From Tannerella sp. (GTDB lineage: Bacteria; Bacteroidota; Bacteroidia; Bacteroidales; Tannerellaceae), in assembly GCA_031288935.1 (NCBI GenBank), contig JAITQL010000256.1, positions 1 through 9,584 on the forward strand: a DNA stretch of 9,584 bases, written 5' to 3'. The position numbers were made by a program, and so were the translations under genes. The first letter of the stretch is position 1. The number at the start of each line of letters is the position of its first letter. Shown here piece by piece: positions 1 to 6,726 of the stretch. The notes under the pieces were generated by a model. The model searched no databases. It was not told the origin of the DNA and worked only from the letters and a program-made list of their open reading frames with translations.

Positions 1-226
1 GAAGGAAAATGTCCCAACAATTTTAGCATGTTTTCCTTTGCGAAGGAAAATGTCCCAACAATTCAAGCATGTTTCCATTCACGAAGGAAAATGTACCAAC
101 AATTTTAGCATGTTTTCCTTTGCGAAGGAAAACATCCCAACAATTTAAGCGCATTTTTCTTCGCGAAGGAAAACGCCCCAACGATTTAAGCGTATTTTCC
201 TTTGCGAAGGAAAACGCCCCAACAAA
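1..226. repeat. 41-bp tandem repeat array with hairpin-forming unit junctions
   Basis: Five complete units start at 1, 42, 83, 124 and 165, each exactly 41 bp, followed by a partial sixth from 206. Each unit opens with GAAGGAAAA, has a middle close to CCCAACAATTTTAGC, and ends with TTTTCCTTTGC. The junctions therefore form a near-palindrome, TTTTCCTT-TGCG-AAGGAAAA, an 8-bp perfect stem with a 4-nt loop. The two arms of a single unit can also pair (AAGGAAAA with TTTTCCTT) around a loop of about 21 nt. Units 1 and 3 are nearly identical, while units 4-6 have drifted (CATCCC or CGCCCC in place of TGTCCC). The period is not a multiple of three, so this is not a coding repeat. The array lies 3' of the minus-strand operon and probably continues beyond the left edge, since it is still intact at base 1. 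Its function is unknown. Confidence 0.95.
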
Positions 227-328
227 TCAGTGAGAATTTATTGCACGAGTTATGCGTCGAGAATAAAAATGCTCGAACTTTGAATGCTTGAAGTTTCTTC
301 TTTCGCGGATCGGCGGCTGCCGATTCAA
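227..328. other. Non-coding spacer between repeat array and yqeY
   Basis: This stretch of about 100 bp lies between the decayed last repeat unit and the yqeY stop codon. I see no gene, tRNA or recognisable promoter in it. It holds short imperfect inverted repeats: TCGAG at 257-261 with CTCGA at 272-276, and AACTT at 276-280 with AAGTT at 291-295. Both are too weak to call confidently. With the array it makes up all of the non-coding DNA at the left end. Confidence 0.6.
309..324 (-). terminator. Small hairpin just after yqeY, weak terminator candidate
   Basis: A perfect 6-bp stem, ATCGGC (309-314) with GCCGAT (319-324), encloses a 4-nt loop. It begins 4 nt after the yqeY stop codon at 329-331. 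Its position suits transcription termination or 3' end protection. On the transcribed strand it is followed by a purine-rich stretch rather than a T tract, so it is not a canonical intrinsic terminator. Confidence 0.25.
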
Positions 329-778
329 TTATGCCAGCAGCCGTTTCACGGTTTCCGAAATGATGCGCCCTTCCGCTTTTCCGGAAAGGGTTTTGGTGGC
401 AATGCCCATGACTTTGCCCATGTCCTGCGGACCGGCGGCGCCCACCTGTACGATGATTTTCTTCAATTCGCTTTCCAGTTCCTCGCCGGAGAGCGGTTGC
501 GGAAGGTAAGACTGAATGGCCTGTACCTGCGCCAGTTCTTCTCCGGCCAGGTCTTGACGGTTTTGCTCACGGTAAATTCGGGCGGAGTCGTTTCCCTGCT
601 TTACCAGCTTTTGGATGATTTTGAGCGCGGCCTCGTCCGTCAGTGTATCGTTGGCGCCCGGAGCGGTCTTCGCTTCCAGAAAATATTTTTTCACGTTGCG
701 GAGCGCTGCCAGTTTCACCTTGTCTTTTGCCAGCATGGCGGTCTTGATGTCGTTGCTGATTTGATCGAATAAACTCAT
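329..778 (-). CDS. YqeY / GatB-tail domain protein
   Basis: The product is a 149-residue protein, full length for the small stand-alone YqeY family. It begins MSLFDQISNDIKTAMLAKDK and contains family-typical segments: LAALRNVKK (24-32), LVKQGNDSARIYREQNRQDL (58-77), QSYLPQPLS (89-97) and MGKVMGIATKTLSGKAEGR (119-137). The C-terminal part resembles the helical tail of GatB, the amidotransferase subunit that acts on misacylated tRNA. Family members are usually annotated as having GatB-like or tRNA-related activity, but their real cellular role is poorly defined. The gene starts 27 nt after the ftsZ stop, the widest gap inside the gene run, with an A-rich leader and no clear Shine-Dalgarno. Its position as the last gene after ftsZ is common in Bacteroidales, so co-transcription with the division genes is likely. 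I see no truncation. Confidence 0.93.
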   Translation of the reverse strand: MSLFDQISNDIKTAMLAKDKVKLAALRNVKKYFLEAKTAPGANDTLTDEAALKIIQKLVKQGNDSARIYREQNRQDLAGEELAQVQAIQSYLPQPLSGEELESELKKIIVQVGAAGPQDMGKVMGIATKTLSGKAEGRIISETVKRLLA

Positions 779-805
779 AACTGTTTTTATTATTTTGGAT
801 TTGTA

Positions 806-2143
806 TTAAGCGAATTTGATGGTAAGCGGTTTGGCGCCCGTCGATGCGGTCGTTGTCTGCCGGGCGTCGGAAGCCGTTGCGGGCGCATGTTTCTCCCGTG
901 CCTGCCCGATCAACTGCGGATCGCGGTCGCAGGTGGGATGTTCTTCCAGCAAATGGATGAAAGAGTCGTCGTCCATTTCGTCCCATGTCAGGATCGCAAT
1001 GCGCGACGCCAGGTCGTCGGATGGGTCATGCGAGCCGTAGAATTTCTTGATTTTTGTCTCTATTTCCTTATTCTTTTTCCTGTTGTCGATTTCTTTTCTG
1101 CTGGAAATATCGTCCTTTTCCTTTTGGGTGAGTATTTCCTCCAGTCCAAACCCGGAAGCCAGTATCGTAAACTTGACTTTCTCGCCCAGTGTATTGTTGT
1201 AAGCCGTTCCCCAGATCACTTCAATATATTTCTCAAAGTCAGCCATGAATTTTTTGATGTGATCAAGCTCATTGATACATATTTCAAATTTTTCGTCGGA
1301 ACTGGAAGAGATCTGGAAAAGGATTTTCTTTGCATTGGATATGTCGTTATAGCTCAACAAGGGCGAATTAAGCGCATCCTTGATGGCTTCCGCCAGGCGA
1401 TTCTCGCCTTCGCCGTATCCGGCGCTCATCAGGGCGATGCCGCCGTCCTTGAGAGTTGTATTCACATCGGCGAAGTCCAGATTCATCTTTCCGGGCAACG
1501 TGATCAGTTCCGAGATGCTTTTGGCCGCCACCGTAAGCGTATCGTCGGCTTTGCCTAAAGCGATTCTGAGGGGCACTTTGTCGAGTTTTTTATGATACAG
1601 TTCGCTCAGGCGTTCGTTGTTCACGACGAGCAGCGCATCCACGTTTTTACTCATTTCTCCCACGCCGTCCAGCGCCTGGCTGATTTTGTCGTATCCCTCG
1701 AACAGGAAGGGAATGGTCACGATTCCTACCGTCAGGATATTCATTTTCCTGGCAATTTCGGCAATCACCGGTGCGGCGCCCGTACCGGTGCCTCCACCCA
1801 TGCTGGCTGTGATGAACACCATCCGGGTACCGTCGCTCAACATGGCGCGGATTTCCTCTTCGCTTTCGCGGGCTGCTTCCAGAGCCACTTCCGGCTTGTT
1901 GCCGGCGCCCAGTCCTTTCGTGACATGGGGACCCAGTACGATCTTGACCGGCACATCGGAATCATCCATGGCTTGCTTGTCCGTATTGCACAATACGAAA
2001 GCGACGTCATGGATGCCTTCCCTGTACATGTGTTTCACGGCGTTTCCGCCGCCGCCGCCCACTCCGATCACCTTGATGATTTTTCCCGTATCCGCCGGAA
2101 ATTTGAACGGTATGATTTCGCTTGATTTATTTTCCTCGTTCAT
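806..2143 (-). CDS. ftsZ: Cell division GTPase FtsZ
   Basis: This 445-residue tubulin homologue polymerises with GTP into the Z-ring at mid-cell. A short N-terminal extension precedes the core. The Rossmann motif VIGVGGGGGNAV lies at 25-36 and CNTDKQAM at 52-59. The tubulin signature GGGTGTG is at 116-122, followed by PFLFEGYDKI at 145-154. The T7 synergy loop NLDFADV (221-227) keeps both catalytic aspartates, D223 and D226. The second domain (about 235-335) is complete, with NAKKILFQI and EVIWGTAYNNTLGEKVKFTILASGFG. A charged, K/E/D-rich linker covers about 338-372. The tail has an acidic-hydrophobic patch at 387-401 (WDEMDDDSFIHLLEE) followed by PTCDRDP, the best candidate for the FtsA-binding peptide. 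It then continues through a Thr/Ala-rich stretch to PLTIKFA. The gene starts 10 nt after ftsA, with GAAAAGAG just upstream of the ATG. Confidence 0.98.
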   Translation of the reverse strand: MNEENKSSEIIPFKFPADTGKIIKVIGVGGGGGNAVKHMYREGIHDVAFVLCNTDKQAMDDSDVPVKIVLGPHVTKGLGAGNKPEVALEAARESEEEIRAMLSDGTRMVFITASMGGGTGTGAAPVIAEIARKMNILTVGIVTIPFLFEGYDKISQALDGVGEMSKNVDALLVVNNERLSELYHKKLDKVPLRIALGKADDTLTVAAKSISELITLPGKMNLDFADVNTTLKDGGIALMSAGYGEGENRLAEAIKDALNSPLLSYNDISNAKKILFQISSSSDEKFEICINELDHIKKFMADFEKYIEVIWGTAYNNTLGEKVKFTILASGFGLEEILTQKEKDDISSRKEIDNRKKNKEIETKIKKFYGSHDPSDDLASRIAILTWDEMDDDSFIHLLEEHPTCDRDPQLIGQAREKHAPATASDARQTTTASTGAKPLTIKFA

Positions 2144-2153
2144 CTCTTTTCAA

Positions 2154-3500
2154 TTAATCTTCTTTGAATAAATCCGCCACCCCTTTATCTCTTATACTGT
2201 CAAACAGGCTTCTCAATCCACCTTTCCCCGTGTCGCCGTCCACAGGTTTTTTCCCTTTGCCACGCTCTTTCCCGCCGCGAGGTTTCTCAACCGGCTTGAC
2301 CGCTTCGACCGGAACCGGTGCCGGAGGCGCCTCGTATGTCAGGCAATCCCCCTTCCCTTGAATCAGCAAACTGATGGCCGTCATATAATCCCGGTCGCCG
2401 GCCTTGATTTCAGTTCGTTCTACCCGTTCTTTCGAGATCGTTGCGTAACGAACGTCCAGGTTGAAACGCTGGCGGAGCAGTTCGGGCAAGTTTTTCAGGT
2501 CGGAAGCGTTGCCGGCCAGGATGATTCCGGCGCCCAGGGAGGCGACGTCGCCGGTGGTGCGCATACGTTCGTATACATTTTCCACAATTTCCTTTACGCG
2601 GCCTTCGATGATGGCGTTGAGGCGTTTTGGCGTAACCGTCTTGTCTTCGATTTCAATCTTTTCCTGCGAATCGGGAACGTCTTTTCGCACGCCGGCCAAA
2701 GACAGACCAAACCGGTTTTTCAACCATTCGGCGTTCTGTTCTTCTTTCAGTTGAAGGGATTTCATCAAATCCCCGACAAGCAGTTGACCCCCCAGGGGAA
2801 CTACTGACAGGTGAGCCAGGACGCCGTTTTTATAAACAGCTACCGATGTCACCCCGGTATCGAAGCCGATCAGGACACACCCATTCTTCCTGTCCTCCAA
2901 ACCGAGTGTGGCTTCGGCCAGGGAGAGCGGCGAAACAAAAATTCCCGCCAGTTGGACGCCTGCGGGTTTCACGCAACTGATCACGGCGTTTCGGATGGAT
3001 GGCCGTCCGACAATCAGCTTGTAATGCGCCTCGATGCGTTTGGCCGGAAGCCCCTCCGGCTGTTCAACCGGTTTGTTGTCCACATAATAAGACGGCGCCG
3101 TAATCCCCAGCACGTCTTCCAGCTCGGGACGATATGCGTGGCACTGTCCGTCCAGGGCGCGGAGATCATGACCCGAAACAACCGTGTCGATCGAAAGGGT
3201 TTTCATCTCGAAATGTTCGACGGAATGAAGCGATTGTCCGCCAACTCCTACATATACTTTTTCGATCCGGAAACCGGGCAGTTTGTCGATAATCCGGTTT
3301 TGCAGTTTTTTCACCAGCCGTTTCATCAGCATACCGGTTTCTTCCACGTTATACACATTCCCTCTCCGAATGCAGCCGCCGGCGTCTTCCTTTTCCGTGG
3401 CCAGGATAGAAACCGTTCCGTCGTCATTTTTCTTCCCGACCATCCCGACGAGACAGGAGGTCGCTATTTCAATCGCTACTGTGTAATTTGCATCTGCCAT
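2154..3500 (-). CDS. ftsA: Actin-like cell division protein FtsA
   Basis: This 448-residue actin-fold protein would tether FtsZ filaments to the inner membrane and recruit later divisome proteins. Visible segments are the N-terminal domain 1A start (VAIEIATSCLVGMVG, 8-22), the SHS2-like 1C region (KVYVGVGGQSLHSVEHF, 81-97), the phosphate-2 loop FDTGVTSVAVY (213-223), PLGGQLLVGDLMKSL (235-249), and the adenosine-loop region GAGIILAGNASDLKNLPELL (323-342). A proline- and lysine-rich linker (391-427) leads to an amphipathic end (GLRSLFDSIRDKGVADLF, 428-445) that fits the membrane-targeting helix. Two nucleotide loops are off consensus. The usual G-[ST]-[ST]-K of phosphate-1 reads A-T-S-C (13-16), and the usual GG in the adenosine loop reads GN (330-331). 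The gene begins 6 nt after ftsQ with an A-rich leader. The identity is firm from sequence and position. Whether it binds ATP normally is open. Confidence 0.95.
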   Translation of the reverse strand: MADANYTVAIEIATSCLVGMVGKKNDDGTVSILATEKEDAGGCIRRGNVYNVEETGMLMKRLVKKLQNRIIDKLPGFRIEKVYVGVGGQSLHSVEHFEMKTLSIDTVVSGHDLRALDGQCHAYRPELEDVLGITAPSYYVDNKPVEQPEGLPAKRIEAHYKLIVGRPSIRNAVISCVKPAGVQLAGIFVSPLSLAEATLGLEDRKNGCVLIGFDTGVTSVAVYKNGVLAHLSVVPLGGQLLVGDLMKSLQLKEEQNAEWLKNRFGLSLAGVRKDVPDSQEKIEIEDKTVTPKRLNAIIEGRVKEIVENVYERMRTTGDVASLGAGIILAGNASDLKNLPELLRQRFNLDVRYATISKERVERTEIKAGDRDYMTAISLLIQGKGDCLTYEAPPAPVPVEAVKPVEKPRGGKERGKGKKPVDGDTGKGGLRSLFDSIRDKGVADLFKED

Positions 3501-3506
3501 ACGCTG

Positions 3507-4235
3507 TTATTTTTTTGTGCAAACAATCTGGTTTTTATATTTCAAATTTATCATTTCGTACTTTTCCCATCCGATTTTGGGAATAGCCTGTTCATAAAAA
3601 AGCTGCAAGTTATCCATTTTCTCCTTGAAATCCTCAAAAGCGCCCAAATAAATATGGCAGTCGCCCACGCGCGGGACTAATTCCACTTCTTTATTCGGAT
3701 GAACGTAGATCTGTTCAATCTGATGATTCCAGAATTTATGTTTCTGCAAAAATAATGCAAATCTGAATAACTCCGTTGTTGCGAACGATTTTTCTATTTT
3801 CCCACTGGCTACCGGCAAACAGGATGCGTAGCGATAATCAGCCGGCATCACTTGTCCCAAATCGTCCACATAATAGCTTTCCCGAGTGCCAAACACGCGC
3901 AAGATAGGCATTTTTTGCGTAATTTCGATTTTTATGTTACCGGAAGACGTCTTGTAGGCATTGACCGTGGCGACGAGTTCGTTTTTGGCAATTACTTTTT
4001 CGATGGTGTCCGTGTTTATCTGCCGGACAGGCCGGTCGACCGGATAAAGCCGCGTATTTTTCAGCAACGCGACGATTTCCTGTTCACGCAGGAACGGCCT
4101 GTCCACGCTGTCCCTGATCACCACAAGCAGGTTGCGGCAGCGGGTTTCATCCGTGGATTCCTGCCTTATCAAAAGGACGAAAACGAGACACGCCAGTAAA
4201 GCAACGGCGACAGCTATGGACAAGATACGTTTCAT
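3507..4235 (-). CDS. ftsQ: Divisome protein FtsQ (DivIB family)
   Basis: This is a 242-residue bitopic membrane protein. A short cytoplasmic N-terminus (MKR) precedes one hydrophobic membrane segment at about 4-23, and the rest is predicted periplasmic. A POTRA-like region (about 35-108) includes LVVIRDSVDRPFLREQEIVALL and VNAYKTSSGNIKIEITQKMPILRVFG. A beta domain follows, with YYVDDLGQVMP (121-131), LPVASG (140-145) and a C-terminal segment ending NLKYKNQIVCTKK. FtsQ links the cytoplasmic ring to the septal synthase complex (FtsL/FtsB and FtsW/FtsI). Sequence conservation in this family is low, so the call rests on the topology, the recognisable Bacteroidales-type motifs and the position between murC and ftsA. 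The ATG overlaps the murC stop in an ATGA (4232-4235), which suggests translational coupling. Confidence 0.93.
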   Translation of the reverse strand: MKRILSIAVAVALLACLVFVLLIRQESTDETRCRNLLVVIRDSVDRPFLREQEIVALLKNTRLYPVDRPVRQINTDTIEKVIAKNELVATVNAYKTSSGNIKIEITQKMPILRVFGTRESYYVDDLGQVMPADYRYASCLPVASGKIEKSFATTELFRFALFLQKHKFWNHQIEQIYVHPNKEVELVPRVGDCHIYLGAFEDFKEKMDNLQLFYEQAIPKIGWEKYEMINLKYKNQIVCTKK

Positions 4236-5611
4236 TTCTTTTCGAGGATTTTTTTAATCGGTTCGACAAGGCGGTCAATATCGCCGGCGCCAAGCATTAA
4301 GACAACTTCGTACGTTCCGGCGGCGATCCGTTCGGGTAATTGCGCTTTGGAACAAAGCGTTTTGTCCGCAATCGTCACGCGCTCGAAGACAAGTCGGGAA
4401 GTAACGCCCGGAATCGGTTCTTCACGGGCCGGATAAATGTCCAGCAGAATCAACTCGTCCAGCAGCGAAAGACTTTCGGCAAAGCCCTCCGCAAAGTCTC
4501 GTGTCCGGGTATAGAGATGCGGCTGGAAGATGCCGGTCACTTTTCGTCCGGCATATAATTCTTTCACGGATAAAATACTGTTTTTTAATTCCTCCGGGTG
4601 ATGCGCATAATCGTCTATCAATACCAGGTTTTCTTTTTTAAGGCAAATGTCGAAACGGCGTGCAACGCCGGCAAACGATTTCATGGCAGCCCGGATTTCA
4701 TCTGCGGAAACGCCGTTCAACCAAGCCAGCGCGATGGCGGCAATGGCGTTTTCGATATTGATCTTCACCGGCACGCCCAGCTGAACGTTCGCGATCTGCG
4801 CATAAGGCCCCACCCAGTCAAAGAAAATTTCCCCGTTGCCGATACGGATATTTTTTGCATGAAAGTCCGCTTTTCCATTTGTCGCCGAATAGGTGAACAA
4901 TTTGACGCCGGATCGCAGGCGCGGCGTCATGTGCAGGCCGTATTTCATCACCAAAACACCTCCCGGCTGAATCAGGGAGGTGAACTGTTCAAAACTCTGC
5001 CGGTAGGCGGCGGCGGTGTCGTAGATGTCGAGATGGTCGGGATCAACGTATGTAATCACCGCCATGTAAGGCGACAGTTGATGAAAAGAGCGATCATATT
5101 CATCGGCTTCGATGACGGTCAAGTCACTGTATTCGGACAAGATCAGGTTACTGTCCGTATTTTTCAGGATTCCCCCCAGGAAGGCGTTGCATCCTACCGG
5201 GGAAGAATGCAGTAACCAGGCCGTCATGGACGAAGCGGTCGTCTTTCCGTGCGTTCCGGCAATACACAATCCCCGTTCCGAACGTGTAATCAAACCCAGC
5301 GCCTGGGAACGCTTGAGCACTTCATAGCCCCGCGTTCGGAAATACGTCAGTTCCGCATGTGATTCGGGCACGGCCGGCGTGTATATAACCAACGTTTTTT
5401 CGGGAGACATGAAACCGGAGGGAATGAGCCGGACATCGTCCGTGAAATGAAGACCGGCGCCTTCCCGAATCAACTGTTCCGTCAATGCGGAAGGCGTCCG
5501 GTCATAACCCGCCACGGCAATCCCCCTGGAATGAAAATAACGAATCAGTGCGCTCATCCCGATGCCGCCCGCACCGATAAAATAAACAGATTGTATCTTT
5601 TGAAAATCCAT
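4232..5611 (-). CDS. murC: UDP-N-acetylmuramate--L-alanine ligase MurC
   Basis: This cytoplasmic 459-residue Mur ligase joins L-alanine to UDP-MurNAc with ATP, starting the peptide stem of peptidoglycan. The N-terminal Rossmann domain carries GAGGIGMSALIRYF (13-26). The central ATPase domain has the P-loop GTHGKTT (119-125), EADEYDRSF (168-176), the metal- and substrate-binding DPDHLDIY (190-197) and the asparagine-bearing IENAIAAIALA (286-296). GVARRFD (315-321) follows. The C-terminal domain has DDYAHHPEE (333-341), FQPHLYTRT (362-370) and LLDIYPAREEPIPGV (389-403), all diagnostic of MurC rather than MurD, MurE or MurF. The length matches the family. The gene starts 5 nt after murG, and its stop overlaps the ftsQ start. 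No ddl or murB lies between it and ftsQ, unlike in enterobacteria. Confidence 0.98.
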   Translation of the reverse strand: MDFQKIQSVYFIGAGGIGMSALIRYFHSRGIAVAGYDRTPSALTEQLIREGAGLHFTDDVRLIPSGFMSPEKTLVIYTPAVPESHAELTYFRTRGYEVLKRSQALGLITRSERGLCIAGTHGKTTASSMTAWLLHSSPVGCNAFLGGILKNTDSNLILSEYSDLTVIEADEYDRSFHQLSPYMAVITYVDPDHLDIYDTAAAYRQSFEQFTSLIQPGGVLVMKYGLHMTPRLRSGVKLFTYSATNGKADFHAKNIRIGNGEIFFDWVGPYAQIANVQLGVPVKINIENAIAAIALAWLNGVSADEIRAAMKSFAGVARRFDICLKKENLVLIDDYAHHPEELKNSILSVKELYAGRKVTGIFQPHLYTRTRDFAEGFAESLSLLDELILLDIYPAREEPIPGVTSRLVFERVTIADKTLCSKAQLPERIAAGTYEVVLMLGAGDIDRLVEPIKKILEKK

Positions 5612-5616
5612 TGCTC

Positions 5617-6726
5617 TTACTCTTTCACGATTAGTTTTACCATTTCATCTACGATACGTTCGGCGCTGCGAAGGTGTGCCAGCCGGCCGATCTGTTCGCC
5701 GAATACGTGCAGCCGCTCCGTATCGCAGACGAGATTCAATATCCCGTCCGTCAGCTGTGTTTCCGCATCACGATCCGCAATCACCATCGCCGCATCCCTG
5801 TTGGCGACGGCCAGTGCATTTTTAGTCTGGTGATCTTCGGCCACGTTGGGCGAAGGAATCAGGATGGCCGGTTTTTTCAGCAAACAGAGTTCGGCGATGG
5901 AACCGGCGCCGGCGCGTGAAACAACCAGGTCTGCCGCGGCGTACGCACAATCCATACGCGAAATGAAACCGGAACACCATAACAGATTCCGGGTATCCTT
6001 CCCTTCCAGTTGCTGCCGGATGAGGTCGTAACCGGAACGTCCCGTCTGCCAAATCAACTGGATGCCGGCATCCAGCAACCGGTCTAATCCGTTCAACACC
6101 GAACGGTTGACAGTGCGCGCCCCCAAACTCCCCCCAAGCACCAGCACCGTCTTTTTCTCTGCCGACAACCGGAAATAAGCCAGCGCCTTTTCTTTTTCCT
6201 CGCTTGTTTCTTCCAGCTCTTTCCGTACGGGATTGCCCGTGAGAACAATCTTCCGTGCAGGAAAAAACCGTTCCATGCCCTCATACGCTACACAGACCGT
6301 ATCCACCCGTTTTCCCAGCCATTTGTTGGTGATTCCGGCATACGAGTTTTGCTCCTGAATCAGTGTCGGGATGCGTAGCGAGGAAGCCGCCCATAACGTC
6401 GGGCCGCTGGCATAGCCGCCAACGCCAACCACCAGGTCGGGTTGATATGTGCGAAGCAGCTTTTTCGCCATCCGGAGGCTTTTGAACAGTTTGAACAGCA
6501 CGGAAACATTCTTCAGCTTGCGACTCCTGTCAAACCCGCAGACGGGAAGTCCGACAATCCTGTATCCGGCGGCCGGCACCCGCTCCATTTCCATGCGGTT
6601 ATCCGCGCCGACAAACAGGATTTCCGATGCGGGGAAACGCAATCCGAACGCACGGGCAACAGCTATTGCCGGGAAGATATGTCCTCCCGTTCCCCCTCCG
6701 CTTATCATGATCCGATACGATTTCAT
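5617..6726 (-). CDS. murG: Lipid II synthase MurG (GlcNAc transferase)
   Basis: This 369-residue GT-B glycosyltransferase moves GlcNAc from UDP-GlcNAc to lipid I on the cytoplasmic face of the membrane, making lipid II. It shows the N-terminal glycine loop GGGTGGH (10-16), GVGGYASGP (101-109) and the acceptor-side motif QEQNSYAGITNK (124-135). GNPVR (164-168) marks the domain linker. The donor domain has the glycine loop GGSLGA (198-203), SRAGAGSIAEL (270-280, including the glutamate expected to hold the donor ribose) and PSPNVAEDHQTKNA (291-304). A hydrophobic-basic patch (LFKLFKSLRMAKKLL, 77-91) fits membrane association. The length is normal. The start ATG overlaps the ftsW stop in an ATGA (6723-6726), with GGAAAG just upstream, and murC follows after 5 nt. 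Confidence 0.98.
   Translation of the reverse strand: MKSYRIMISGGGTGGHIFPAIAVARAFGLRFPASEILFVGADNRMEMERVPAAGYRIVGLPVCGFDRSRKLKNVSVLFKLFKSLRMAKKLLRTYQPDLVVGVGGYASGPTLWAASSLRIPTLIQEQNSYAGITNKWLGKRVDTVCVAYEGMERFFPARKIVLTGNPVRKELEETSEEKEKALAYFRLSAEKKTVLVLGGSLGARTVNRSVLNGLDRLLDAGIQLIWQTGRSGYDLIRQQLEGKDTRNLLWCSGFISRMDCAYAAADLVVSRAGAGSIAELCLLKKPAILIPSPNVAEDHQTKNALAVANRDAAMVIADRDAETQLTDGILNLVCDTERLHVFGEQIGRLAHLRSAERIVDEMVKLIVKE

Noticed and set aside
1..226. CRISPR array
   Set aside because: The 41-bp units are contiguous head to tail with no unique spacers, and there are no cas genes. The 9371-9584 array is also not CRISPR: its period is 21 bp and its spacers belong to two recurring classes.
257..295. 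Intrinsic terminator from TCGAG/CTCGA or AACTT/AAGTT stems with nearby T-rich sequence
   Set aside because: The stems are only 5 bp, the loops are long or mismatched, and the T run sits in a loop rather than after a stem.
2811..3680. Long open frame on the plus strand (about 289 codons) opposite ftsA and the end of ftsQ
   Set aside because: It lies antisense to confidently identified genes, spans a gene boundary, and its translation shows no recognisable domain. It is a by-product of the codon bias of the real genes. The same holds for 4598-5215, 8622-9365 and other plus-strand frames.
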